A DNA stretch of 64,000 nt, taken from the NCBI GenBank assembly GCA_016630905.1, contig WBMQ01000009.1, forward strand, positions 1,302,001 to 1,366,000, read 5' to 3'. Origin of the DNA: Capillidium heterosporum (Eukaryota > Entomophthoromycota > Entomophthoromycetes > Entomophthorales > Capillidiaceae). Every line of letters begins with the position of its first letter. Positions within the stretch are counted from its first letter, which is position 1. The translations under genes were made by a program, and so were the position numbers. This document shows positions 34,221 to 45,206 of the stretch, in pieces. The notes below the pieces were generated by a model that saw only the letters and a list, made by a program, of their open reading frames with translations, ran no database searches and was not told the DNA's origin.

Positions 34221-34633
34221 CTATCGCATCTCATCACTCTCATCCTCGTTATGTCGATTTCTAAGCTGGTTTAACTTCTCCGCCGTAAACACTTCCAACT
34301 CGTTCAAAGGAATATACGAAACCTGCTGTCCCGACCTACACATCTGTTCATTTTGAATCTGTACCTGCAAATTAACAAAGTTGCGTAGTTCATGTAGACA
34401 TTGTTGGTAGCCCTGTTCATAAGCTAATTTTTGCTGCTGTTGAGCATCCTTGTACAGTTGCGATACATTTAAAGCGGCTGAACGGAAGGTGTTGGTAAGC
34501 TCGTCGCGTTGGTTACTGAAGCTCTCCTGGCTAAAGTTGCTGCCTTGTAGGTGAGGACGTAAGTTGATGTTCTCGTTATCTAAGGAAATTGAGTTTAATG
34601 GAAAAAGATGAAGTTTGCCTTACCTTCTTGCAT
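34221..34633 (-). CDS. HAPSTR1/TAPR1-like (C16orf72 family) protein
   Basis: This is a small gene with two exons: a 10-base first exon (34633-34624, coding Met-Gln-Glu plus one base) and 34579-34221. They splice in phase to 122 aa. The core TFRSAALNVSQLYKDAQQQQ resembles the repeated FQNAATAVTNLYKES-type motif of human C16orf72 (HAPSTR1/TAPR1). The later PLNELEVFTAEKLNQL resembles its DLNTFISEEMAL block. In mammals this protein binds HUWE1 and tunes stress responses, and a Tom1/HUWE1 homologue lies at 57.4-64 kb here. Assignment is by remembered motif similarity only. The very short first exon makes the start uncertain, and an upstream non-AUG or longer exon is possible. Confidence 0.6.
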
Positions 34634-35295
34634 GGGTTTTAAACTTTTGAATAGGTTGGAAGAGGTGAGTCTTTTTTGTGAACTTGGATGTTGAAGATCG
34701 TTGCATATAATTTAGTTGAAAATGTTGGATGGGAATTTGGGTTGGAAGTTTTACTTTTGCGGATTTGCAGAATGCAGCTAAACTCTTCAGATCCAGAATC
34801 AATACTAGTCTGGTCAATAGTTCTGACTGAAGTGGTGCTCTACCTTTAACCATGCTAATATATATACAAACTACAGAAGTAAACTAAAGTTGAGCAATTA
34901 CTTTGAAGTATTTACAAAAGCCTCAGCCTAAGTGGTGGTCCTTTACTTTTAATAGATTAATAAAATTCATCGCTTTGGAGCTCTATCTATTTGTGATAAA
35001 GCTTCAAAGTAATCACTTCATACATATGATCTTTGGATAAAAAGGCGCTTATATATGTTGAAAAATCCTATATAAACTTTATTTTAAACCTTCGGGTTTT
35101 TGATGGTATAATGAAAGTAAATAATAGAGGAATATAGTATGAGAAATGATTTCAAAATATGTAAAAATAGGTATGTTATATTTAAACTATAACAAAGTAA
35201 AGAAATTTTATAACGTAAACATCAATCAACAGATTTAAGATTAACATAGCACTTTTATTCCATTAGAGTAGTACAACGTAGTAGCAAAGTAGAAC
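34634..35295. other. intergenic region
   Basis: An open frame on the minus strand at 34620-34853 overlaps the start of the HAPSTR1-like gene, but it has no family resemblance and I take it as chance. The rest is AT-rich sequence before the Bdp1 3' end. Confidence 0.4.
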
Positions 35296-37279
35296 TCATT
35301 CGTAATCCTCCTCGTAGTCGTAATCTTGCATAGATCCATGATATTCGTCATCATAGACTAGATCATCCTCATCGACCACTGAAACGTTGTCAATAGGGTT
35401 ATTATCAATAGACATCTGTTCGGCATCATATTCAATCTCTTCCTCCTCAGTCTCAGGCGCCTCCTCTTGCTGTACATTCTTGACTTTGGCTATCATTTCG
35501 GTGTCCGAATTGATGCTGAGGCTAGCTAAAGATTGGTCCATATCAACTGGATCTGAACTTGCACTTTTTGCATTTCCAAAGACCTGTGCTTTTAAGTTCG
35601 ATCCAATTTCGGCCAAATTGATAACCATAGCATCATTGGAGTCGGTAGTGGAGCTGGAATTGGAAGCAGCCAAGCTAGTTGAGTTGCTATGTTTGGCACC
35701 GTCAAGGTTGGGGATGACAATGGTAGGTCTAGCTTTCCCCGAGCTAAGGCTTCTATTAGTAGCGAGGGCCGCGTCGATACGAGCCGAAAACTTTTTATCT
35801 TCAGCTCGGAACTTCATCTTGATCTGTTTACCTGAACGGTAGTTTGGGCTGGGGAAGAAGTTTCTGGCAATCATCTCAAAGTCGGTGCCGTAGACTTCCA
35901 AACCCTAAGTAATGGTAAGTATGAGCTAAGTAGTAAAATGTACTTTGTAGAACAGGTTGGTATCATCGGCCCTCCATCGCTTCCCGATACCCCGCTTTTT
36001 GCGTTCTTCGGGGTCGCCGTAGTAAGTGCCAAAGTTGGTCACCTTGTTCAAGTCGTCAACGACTACGTCGGGACCACTGTTCCTCGTAGCTACTTGACGC
36101 GCCGTCTCGTGACGGTCGTACTGCAGGGTACTTTGGTCGACTACCGCTTTTCCGTTTACAATTTTGAGTTGGACACCTCCCCTACAAAAGTTAGAATATA
36201 CATCTAGAGGTAGCTTACTGGCTAGGCGCGGTAGAAGAACTAGGACGACCGCTAGACGAAGAAAGTTCATCTACTTCTTCAATTTCTTCATAGGTAGTGT
36301 CGTTTCCCTGGAGCTTTGGCATGGGCTCGCCATAAGTAAATTCCTTTTGGCAGATTATGCTTAATGGGATGTTGGCATGAGAAATCTGCTCTTTCCCACT
36401 GAATTGACTAATTTGACTGGCAATCTTCTTTTGGTTAAGCTTTTCCAATCGTTTGGCCCTCTTCTTAGCATTCCTCAGCTCGCTGATCTTTCCACTAAGC
36501 TCGGTTGCAGATATAAAGGACTCGTTGACTTCAGGCTCCTGGGTAAGTGCAGTGGATATGTTTCCCTCATTGTTGTTTGAAGTTTCTTGGTCTGAGCGCT
36601 TCTTCCTCGCCTTACGTTTCGGTCTTGCAACAGTATTCGTAGTACTTCCCTCTGCAGTTTGAGTGTGAATATTATTGATTTTACTTTTGTTGGCCTTAGT
36701 TAGCACAGTCAACCCCTGCTGGTTTTCCAGCAATCTGGCCATAACATCTAAGAACTGAGGTTGCATTTCAAACTCTTGTTGAGACTCTGTATGGCGAGTA
36801 ACTTCTTCTGAAGAACTAGCTTGAGGAATGGAAATGACGTTCCCTTTAGACTTGAGTGTAGTTCTGGGAAGGTTCTCAGAATTTTCTGTTTGCGTCATTT
36901 CAGCATAGGTACCACTTGGTCTCTCAAATGCTTCTTCTGGGATGGGTGCAGTTGAAACTTGAATGTGTTCACCATTGGGCTGATGGAAGTTTTCTCCTAA
37001 ACTAAAGTAAGTATCTAGCTACTAGTTAAATGTAAAGGTATTTAATTTACCTGGTGCATTAATTAATACTACATCTTGGCTCTGGGAAGTGGAATTGTTT
37101 GCTTGGCTTGCATGTTGATTTTGCTGAACACTTTTGCTGACATCTGGCTTGTTGTCGGTTTCCTGGTTTGTATGGGTCTTGGCACTTAGTCTTGGCTTGA
37201 AGCTCTTCTTGCCTTTGTCTAACCAAGCTTTAGTACTTTGTAGATGGATAAAAGACTTACTAACACCACCAATAATCAT
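35296..37279 (-). CDS. BDP1: TFIIIB subunit B'' (Bdp1)
   Basis: This RNA polymerase III initiation factor assembles with TBP and Brf1 at tRNA and 5S genes. Four exons are read: MIIGGVSKSF... from 37279; a long low-complexity exon ending SSSTAPSQ (about 36217); the GGVQLKIVNGKAVVDQSTLQ exon; and the SANT exon from about 35903. The diagnostic block is a VVDQSTLQYDRHE motif, then RWRADDTNLFYK joined across an intron to GLEVYGTDFEMIARNFFP and SGKQIKMKFRAEDK, which is the SANT domain of Bdp1. The C-terminus is strongly acidic (DDLVYDDEYHG...). The N-terminal part is Ser/Thr/Gln/Asn-rich with a basic RPKRKARKKR segment. No frame error was seen. The ATG at 37279 is the first in the spliceable frame. 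Confidence 0.9.
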
Positions 37280-38470
37280 TTGAAAGGAAAGATGAAGCTA
37301 TGGAATTGTACTTTCCTTGGCTTTTAAATAGACCTTTTGTAAAATTTTGAAAATATACACAGCTCCCTTTTTGTAGACTAGGCTTCAGGCTTCAAAAGCG
37401 TTTGTTGTTTGGCTCAGGTTCAACTTCGACTGCGAAGGTGCAAATTTTCAAAAATTATGAGTCAAAAACATTCGTTCCCTTGCAAAGTAAATCCAGCCTA
37501 TACTAGCACCAGGCCAATATAATCCCTACAATCAGGCGGTGTAGCTGACTCTTGCTCTTATGCTTTTAACAGTATACTGTTGAGTCTGAAGCTGTAGTTC
37601 AAACTGTCCTTGAAGCAATGGACAAGCATTTTTATGCAAAGGTACAAAATACCTCATCCCTTTTATTTCAGGGATGATAACAAAGCTTAGCAGCATTTAT
37701 TTGTAAATGATAAGGCTTTTACTATTTTCGCCATATCTGCAAACCTATATTAATAGTTTAAATATAGTTATTGGTATTAAATGCGAAAAAGATTGGTTTA
37801 TATACTATTATGATTGAACTGAACTCAATCATATCAGTTTCAAAGTGTATATATAGCAAAGTTTCATCTGAAATTAAAACAGCTTTTAAAAGGAACACTA
37901 TCCTGAACAAAGCAGTATACAAAAAGGTGTATATTTATTGAGCAATGCTATTTATAAACTAAAACCGAATAGAGGTGTACTTTAATTTTACTATAGTTCA
38001 TATTAAAACTAATACAATAGCAGTAAAATATATCAAGGAATCTCGGTTGCATGGAGAATGCTTTCAAGAACGGCAGCTTCTCCAAACAGATTAGAGCTGT
38101 CAAAGAAGTAGAGTTGTAAACTAGCAGCTCAAATGAAAAGCAATAGAACTGAAGATCTATTCGCTACTAGTCTAGACTGATTCTATAATTAACCGTTACT
38201 TTGGCAAATCATGTTAAAGTATTACTAAAGCCCGCTTTGATCTCAACTTGTGAAACTTGTAAAGAAACTAGAGGTCAATAGTTGAACCCTTTCATTAAAT
38301 TTGAATTTGATTTTTTGGTAAGAAATCGAAAGACTAGCTTTATATCGTTATGTTTACTATACCTTTTAACAATAAACCGCATTTTGAACACTACATTTGC
38401 TCTGGCTATAATTTTATATTATAATGAAAGCTGTAATACTTATTAAATCTTTTGAATATTTAGAAATAAA
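37280..38470. other. divergent intergenic region
   Basis: This lies between Bdp1 (-) and Med25 (+), about 1.2 kb, and should contain both promoters. No gene, RNA or clear regulatory palindrome is visible. Confidence 0.45.
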
Positions 38471-41400
38471 ATGAGCATTATTTCAATCTCCCCAGCCAAT
38501 CTCGCCAATGCCACCAGTAATGACTTAATAGCTCGCCCTAATCTGCCGAAAAAAGAAGTCCTCTGTACAGTTGTCGTCGATTGTACCTACAGGATGGAAG
38601 CACATTTTAAAAAGATCTATACCAACTATTTAATTCCCTACTTTTCGCACCTTCGACATCCACTCACTTTTAACATCGAAGGCAAAACTGTAAAGATAAC
38701 TCCAGCTCTTACAATATCCATAATTTTATATAGAAGCTACGATGTTGTCAACGAAGCTACAATGAATTATTTTTCACCGGTTGATAATATGGACTTTATA
38801 AAGAAAGTGTTCGACAACATACAGTTTTCCTGGTCCAATTACAGATGTTCTGCAGCGACCGAGGGGCTTTGTCAAGCCTTATCGATCCACGAAAATTACA
38901 ATATGAAAGGAGCGGATAAGGGAGCCGAGCCAATTTCAAGACACTGCATTTTAATTGGGAACACTAATCCCGATACCGCCAAATCACATTTAAACTACGA
39001 CTACAAATACGATGATCTATCTCTTGACGACATTTGCAAGCGAATGAGCAGCATTAGCACTAAGTTGTCTATAATTACCCCACGCAGTAACCTAGCCGAA
39101 CTGCATGCCATTCAGAACAAAGTCAATGGTAGTGATACACAAATCATCGAGTACATAAACGAAAAGTGCTTAGATTACGTTGTGAGAATTGCTGGACTAT
39201 CCTCTAACGAAAATTACCAAACTCCGGGCTTCTTAAAGCTGGTCCCTTCCCGTGGAAAACGAGCCCCTGAGGAAATCTCAAATAACGAAATTCCTGAGAG
39301 CAAAAGTATAAAGATCGAGCCAACTATACCACAAAGCAACACTGCGAATCAAGAAAGCCAAGACAAAGAGAGTATTGCTACTCCTTCAGTCTCCCATGAT
39401 ACAAGTGCACAGAGCAACGCTACACAGGCTCCATCCAATTCGCATATTTCTCCTAAACCGACATCTAATTTACCCACGCCTCAAATTAACCAAGCCCCAT
39501 CTCCAACTATTAAACCTCCAGAGAATACTGAGGCCCAAGCTATTGAAAGCTCAGTAGCCAAGGACATATCTGTTGCAGCTCCTAGTCAACCTGTCCCTCC
39601 ACCTAAGCCTAAACGTCAGCCATCAAAGACAGGAAAAGCTGCTATCACCAAAAAGCAAATTACAAAAGGCCAATCAAAGGGAGGAAAGAAGACGCCTAAT
39701 AAGCGAGGGTCCATTTCAGGTCCTACACCCACTTCTGCTTCAGCAAATGCAGACGACAAAGTTAATGGCTCAACCCCTTATAACAAGGTCGGCAATGCCT
39801 CAAACACAGCTACTCCGGTCCCTCAAATGACACCCAACTATGGAACATCCAACAACCCAACTCCGATGCAAATGGGTGGGATTCAGAATATCTCCAATGA
39901 CTCTGGTAATGCACAGCTCGACAGCCAAACCCCAAACACTGTAACGCAAGGCTTTGTTTCGACACAACATATGAATGGCGGATTTCCCTATCAGGTGCCT
40001 AATGGATTCAATGGGGATAATCTGTACGCCAACAATTTCAACAACACCCAGAGGCCAGTTCAGAACGCTATGCAAAACCCCACTCTGCCAAATCAGCTTA
40101 ACAGCCAAATGAACCAACTCAGAGGCGACGCTTCCCTTCACGCTAGACCTAATCAGCTTCAAAATCAGCTAAATCAACATAGGATCGCCCAAGGCCTGCA
40201 GCCGACTTCTCTACCGCAAGGAAATAACCTTCAAGCATCGAGAACCTTGCCTCAGCAGCAGGCCGCAACTGCTTCGCCAGGTCTTTCAAATACCCCTAAT
40301 GCCTCAAACAATGTGAACCCAAATCAACCTTCTAAGCCCCAGTCTCTGCCCGTAAACGCTGGAGTCCCCATATGGACTGGTGAGCTTGGATTCCACGTAA
40401 ACAATAGCACCTCTTTACACTCTGCCTTTGCCAACGTAAATGCCTTCCCGCTGACGAATAACGTCTTAAATAAGGATGAGCTAATGGTTGATAAGTGGCC
40501 TAAAAGATTACTGATCTCCGGAACCGTTCCGGTATCGTACAGCACTATCGTCGAGACAGCTAAAACCAAAGGACTCGCCATTTTTATGATTTCCTCCATG
40601 AACGACGAAACGAACAAGGTTTACAGCTTCATGCTGGAAAAAATCAAGGATGGTAGCGCCCTGTTAGTCGAGTTAGCACAGCACAGTAATGGTGAAAGGT
40701 TCGGATTCCTGTTGATGCGGAACAACGAAAAGTTCATCGTAGTGGCATTTTTGAAGAGTCCGTTCCCCGATTTTGGGCTGTTGCTCAGGTCGGGTATTGT
40801 GCAACCCTACGTCAACGCCAATCAAGGTCAAGTTCAAACTTTGACCCAGGCTAGACCCAACAACCCGGTTACCAACATTAACAACCCAGCCTTCCGACCC
40901 ACTCTCACCAACAATGCATCTACCGTCAACGCCGCATCTTTCGCCAACGTTCCTAACCCCAACCCGATCCCCCAAAATGGCTCTATGGGTTTCACCTCGG
41001 TCCCAGCCAATAATGCCGTTGGGATAAATAATAAATCGCCCAACGACCTGGCCGCCCTGAATCAGCAGAGTGCTTTCTCTGGTCAGGCTATGGTCAACCG
41101 CACCTCCAACCTGAGCAGTGAGGCCAAGAATATATCCATCCAGAACACGCCCAACTCCAACAACGGAAGCAACAGCGTCCCTCCCATGAACAAAGCAGTT
41201 ACCCCCAACAATGGACACCAACCTACAACCAATCCAAACGCCATGACCAACCCTATGACCAACGCCATGAACCCCAACGCCCACCTCAACCTGCAGCAGC
41301 TCAGCAACATGGGTCAGCTAGCCCCTAACCAGCTCAACATGCTGCGCCAAGCCGCCATGAGCAACATGATGAACCCAAACTTCAACAACAACAATTCCTT

Positions 41401-41665
41401 GCAGGCTACCAACTTCAACGTCGCTATGGGCAACCCCAACTTCAACCCCAATATGGCTATCAACAACGCCACCATGATGAACCCCTTGTTGGCCAACAAC
41501 CCCAACTTCATGAACCCGCAGTTATTTATGAACCCGGACATGATGCAGCTTGTACAGCAAAACCGCAACTTACAGCAGTTCGGCATGCAAAACATGACCC
41601 AGCAGCAGTTACATCAGCTCAACCAGATGCAGAATAACCAAAGGCAATTCAACCCGATGAATTAG
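38471..41665 (+). CDS. MED25: Mediator subunit 25-like protein (VWA, Asn/Gln-rich)
   Basis: This is a single 1064-codon exon. Residues about 28-220 form a von Willebrand A-like domain (EVLCTVVVDCTYRMEAHFKK; the region around FSWSNYRCSAATEGLCQALS), as at the N-terminus of Med25, which anchors it to Mediator. A long Pro/Ser/Thr/Asn/Gln linker follows. From about residue 635 there is a second folded domain (VPIWTGELGFHV... WPKRLLISGTVPV... LLMRNNEKFIVVAFL), resembling the beta-barrel activator-interacting domain of Med25/PTOV. The last 260 residues are Asn/Met/Gln/Pro-rich and prion-like. The 3' half is more GC-rich in codon choice than the 5' half. In the nucleus it would link activators to Pol II; that role comes from family knowledge. 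Confidence 0.82.
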   Translation: MSIISISPANLANATSNDLIARPNLPKKEVLCTVVVDCTYRMEAHFKKIYTNYLIPYFSHLRHPLTFNIEGKTVKITPALTISIILYRSYDVVNEATMNYFSPVDNMDFIKKVFDNIQFSWSNYRCSAATEGLCQALSIHENYNMKGADKGAEPISRHCILIGNTNPDTAKSHLNYDYKYDDLSLDDICKRMSSISTKLSIITPRSNLAELHAIQNKVNGSDTQIIEYINEKCLDYVVRIAGLSSNENYQTPGFLKLVPSRGKRAPEEISNNEIPESKSIKIEPTIPQSNTANQESQDKESIATPSVSHDTSAQSNATQAPSNSHISPKPTSNLPTPQINQAPSPTIKPPENTEAQAIESSVAKDISVAAPSQPVPPPKPKRQPSKTGKAAITKKQITKGQSKGGKKTPNKRGSISGPTPTSASANADDKVNGSTPYNKVGNASNTATPVPQMTPNYGTSNNPTPMQMGGIQNISNDSGNAQLDSQTPNTVTQGFVSTQHMNGGFPYQVPNGFNGDNLYANNFNNTQRPVQNAMQNPTLPNQLNSQMNQLRGDASLHARPNQLQNQLNQHRIAQGLQPTSLPQGNNLQASRTLPQQQAATASPGLSNTPNASNNVNPNQPSKPQSLPVNAGVPIWTGELGFHVNNSTSLHSAFANVNAFPLTNNVLNKDELMVDKWPKRLLISGTVPVSYSTIVETAKTKGLAIFMISSMNDETNKVYSFMLEKIKDGSALLVELAQHSNGERFGFLLMRNNEKFIVVAFLKSPFPDFGLLLRSGIVQPYVNANQGQVQTLTQARPNNPVTNINNPAFRPTLTNNASTVNAASFANVPNPNPIPQNGSMGFTSVPANNAVGINNKSPNDLAALNQQSAFSGQAMVNRTSNLSSEAKNISIQNTPNSNNGSNSVPPMNKAVTPNNGHQPTTNPNAMTNPMTNAMNPNAHLNLQQLSNMGQLAPNQLNMLRQAAMSNMMNPNFNNNNSLQATNFNVAMGNPNFNPNMAINNATMMNPLLANNPNFMNPQLFMNPDMMQLVQQNRNLQQFGMQNMTQQQLHQLNQMQNNQRQFNPMN

Positions 41666-42315
41666 AGGTTTTATCGATGCCTTTGGGATGTTTCAAGTTT
41701 GAGTCTATATGCCGCTTGATCTATGGCTTAAGGCTTTGTAACTTTTACGATACATACCAACGGTTCTACCTTATATTGGCTTGATTTGACTTGACTGATG
41801 GTGATCTACTATTGTAATTAATAATTATACTTAATTTCCTAAACATCTTTATTGACATTCGCTATTAAATTTTCGTATGTATAGCATTTAATTAAATATA
41901 GCATGTTTAGATTGTATATATATATTTTTGAATGTCTAAAGTCACTGCTTTTCTATTCAATCAATTTTGTTAACCTTTCATAAAATGCCTATAAGCTTTT
42001 ACTAGCTCCATAAAAGCCTGATAGAATAAGTATGTGGTGATCAAGATACACTACTTTTAAATTTGGATATCGGTTATTAGTTTCGATGGGAAAGTTACTT
42101 TCAAAGATTTGGCATATTTGAATAGAAAGCATATGTATCCTACTAAACCTCAGCACAAGTATTCCTAAATTCCCATATCCTTATCAATTCACTACAACCC
42201 CAACAGCCTAAACACAACTACATTCATAAAGGGTTTTATTAAATTTATTAGAAGGTTGTTAATAAAAAAGCCAACATCAACTACAAAACAACTGGTTGCC
42301 ATATCATACTCCAAC
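41666..42315. other. intergenic region (convergent genes)
   Basis: This lies between the 3' ends of Med25 (+) and the FN2-like/SH3 gene (-). It is AT-rich, with no gene or structure recognised. Confidence 0.45.
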
Positions 42316-43318
42316 CTAAAGGTTCTGATAGTGGGTATTAGAACTCGACCGCTTGGAAGTAGCACTAGTAGGTTTGATGTAGCTACTCTGGTTGTTCTCG
42401 ATACAATATTTGGGAAATACGCCTTTAGCCCCACCTCTAGTTAAATTGGCACCTTGGGCCCACCCATCGTCGTACTCTTTATAAACAACTACCCGATCGC
42501 CAGGCTTTATAACTAGTTCGTCGGCCAAAGTTGGGGTATAAGTCGACATAACTATATACTCCTTCTGCATGTTGGGCGATAATCCATAGGCACTGAAGTT
42601 GTTGCTAGTACGTACTATGGAGCTGGTTTTGGTAGGAGCTGGGAATTTGAGGTCGTCTTGTTTGTACAGGTTGATGCTGGACTGGGTGGCGAACTTGCTG
42701 ACTTTGTCGGTTAGTTTGCGTCTGGCCGCCCTATTCTTGGCCCGACGGAAAGAGGAAAAGGAGGATCACTGAGACGACTGCCAAGCCGCCTAAACAACTG
42801 AGGATGAGGATTATTTGTAGCGACATGTTAGAGTTGCCATCGCCTTGGTTCTCATCCATCATATCGGTACTTGCAGGATTCTTGGGGTCCTTGATGTTTT
42901 TAGGGTCTTTGGCATCGATGGATTTGTCGACTTGCAAATTGACGGTACAGGCTTGTATCTTACCGCCTGCTTTACATACGTAGGTCTTCTGTTGGTCTAG
43001 TGAATAGCACCCATAGACTGAAGTCCCATCGTCTAACTTGGAGCTGACGTCGCAGTCCTTCTTGGAGTTTTGTTCGAGGTTGTAGAATATGGGCAGACTA
43101 TCTAAATCGCAGTAGCCCCAAGTTGAACCCTCTATAGGGGTTTTGAGGAGACACCAAGGAACGCCGTCGCTGTCGCTGTCAGTACAGCCGTGGAAGTAGG
43201 TCTCCTTGTACTTGAAGACGGGGCTGCAGTCCGTGTAGTTGACGGTTGGGATCTTTGTGGCTTGGCCTTGGCTTATGTAGAGGTTGAGGAAAAGTAGGAT
43301 AGTAAGGATGATCGACAT
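42316..43318 (-). CDS. FN2-like extracellular domain / TM / SH3 membrane protein
   Basis: This is about 333 aa after removal of one extra base. It has a signal peptide (MSIILTILLFLNLYISQGQA), then a cysteine-rich module whose spacing closely follows the fibronectin type II pattern: Cys-SPVFKY-x7-Cys-x9-Trp-Cys ... Trp-Gly-Tyr-Cys. A second Cys-rich segment follows, then one membrane span (MSLQIILILSCLGGLAVVSV). The cytoplasmic part is basic (RRAKNRAARRKLTDK) and ends in an SH3 domain (TPTLADELVIKPGDRVVVYK, then DDGWAQGANL and GAKGVFPKYC). The frame breaks at about 42747-42751, just after the membrane span, in a TTTCC context, and resumes to the SH3. The architecture suggests a surface sensor coupled to SH3 ligands, like fungal Sho1-type osmosensors in logic but not homologous in the ectodomain. 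Function unknown. Confidence 0.72.
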
Positions 43319-45206
43319 CGTTTCGTTTGGTATAGGACACTAGGCTCTTTACAAAAGCTGCTCTACGCTCGATATAAGGCTGTTTACACTAAGATACCAG
43401 ACCTTGAAGTTGAAGTTAGTTTTAATCTAATGGCAGCCTCCTTTCGATTTAAAATGTAGTGAAACGTAGTATTTACTCAGTAAACTTGTAACTTGGGAAC
43501 TTTTGGGCGTTACGATCCGAAACTTTACCAGCAGTTTCAGGAATTTGATGTTGAGTTAGAAAGTAAAAAAGTAGGGTAGCCAAATATTCTATTGTAATTA
43601 AAATTATAAAAATTACTACACATATGCAATTTGCTAGTGCTCGTTTATAATTAATATGTAATAGATTGGATGGCTGTACTTGAAAACTTGGAAATATGAA
43701 ATAGGTGGTTTTGAAAGGTTAATTTTGGTGGGGATAACTAAATTTTTACCTAAAGTGGTAGATAGAAACCGCCAGTTCTTATGCTGAGAAGGATTTTGCT
43801 AAGACCAATATAAAAGTTATAATCTATACTTTAGTTGGTATATGCTTGATCTTTTGTTCTGTTTACTATGTAAGAACAGTGTTGGGAATATAAAGTATTT
43901 ACTACTTGTTGAAGAGACTAGGTAGTTGTTTTTTATAGTTGGTGCTGTAATTTATTACTATTGAAGTTATGATAGTAAGCTAGAGCCTAGCAATAGAGTG
44001 TGCGTAAAGGATGGTTGGTAGTATCTACTAGGGTTCTAACAGTCAAAGGTTTACTGTTATCAATTAGTATAATAGATCTAGCTTGAGTAGAATAGACTCG
44101 AGCTAGACTAATACAGGCTGAGTAGGAGTATAATGCTAAACTGATATATTAGATTCTGTAACTTTATCAGTCGGTTTGATACCAGATTGTCTAAAAAAGC
44201 TTCGTACTACGGCTAAGTTGACCAAAGAGGCCTTCATTTTGACCTGAGTAATATAAATCGATAGTAGCATCTTCTATACCTAATGTTTTGTAAGCTGTAC
44301 TTGTAGAGTATGCCTAGTAGGTAGTGATGTATTTTCAAAAAAATTGAAATATTGTATGAAAGACAGGATGTTGAAGTAGTATATGACGATATATAATTAA
44401 AGTAGTTAGGAATGACTACTCATTCTCTCTGTAACAAGATATTTCCTATTAATCTATAACCAGCTTGACAATTTCTATCTTTATAGTTCTTACCATTAGC
44501 ATAGCTAACTACGATCAAAGTTATATTTGATAGAAATGGAATACGATTTAAAACTCAAATTGCAATTTATAAAGATATGAAGTGGATACCTATTTAACGA
44601 TCTAAACTCCTAATCGAATTGTAAAGGTTGCTTCAAAGGCAAATTGGATGTATATAGTAAACTACTTGGCGAGCCAATGTTCCTTTGAAAACTGATATTA
44701 TAGTGGCAAATTCTTGAAGGAATGGATTTAAAGTAGACAAAGACAAGCTCCAAACTGCTAAAGCTAAAGTTTTGTATCAACTGTTATTGACTGACTGTTG
44801 TATTGGGAATCAGGACCTATTTTATATAACCGATATATGTTAGCTATTGCTTTTATTAGATTGTTAAAATTTATCTTATAAAGCATACATTATAATTCAA
44901 ATAGATAGAAACTTTATTGTCATTGCACCATTTTAAGTGTTACCCTACATTCCTATTTATCTATAGACATTCAACCGTCACTTTAACTTGGCTTTGAACT
45001 CCAACTTTATACTTGACATATCTATAGCTAAAAAATAATACTATCTTAACATATACCAACTCCAAACTTTTTTAAAAAACTGAGATAAAGTACCTTTACT
45101 TGCATATAAATAAAATTTAAAGAAATATAACCGGTTACCTTACAACAATTGATTTTAGATTAAAATATACTTTCAAAGTTTGAAAAATAAAATTTAATGA
45201 ACTTTA
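43319..45206. other. AT-rich intergenic region
   Basis: This is about 1.9 kb. A short protein-like open stretch on the minus strand (44136-44313) is listed separately. A 12-bp-arm hairpin lies at 44077-44107. Otherwise it holds no gene or RNA that I can support. Confidence 0.45.
44136..44313 (-). other. candidate terminal exon or gene fragment
   Basis: An acceptor-like CTACTAG is followed by a protein-like frame (KTLGIEDATIDLYYSGQNEG, then GLFGQLSRSTKLF). The frame breaks at a T6 run (44193-44198). One T fewer lets it continue with RQSGIKPTDKVTESNISV and a stop. Composition looks coding, but no upstream exon or start was found and I do not recognise the family. It could be the last exon of a small gene or a decayed fragment. 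Confidence 0.3.

Noticed and set aside
34620-34853. Open frame of about 77 codons overlapping the HAPSTR1-like start
   Set aside because: It overlaps the in-phase first exon and intron of the HAPSTR1-like gene, and its composition resembles no family; treated as a shadow.
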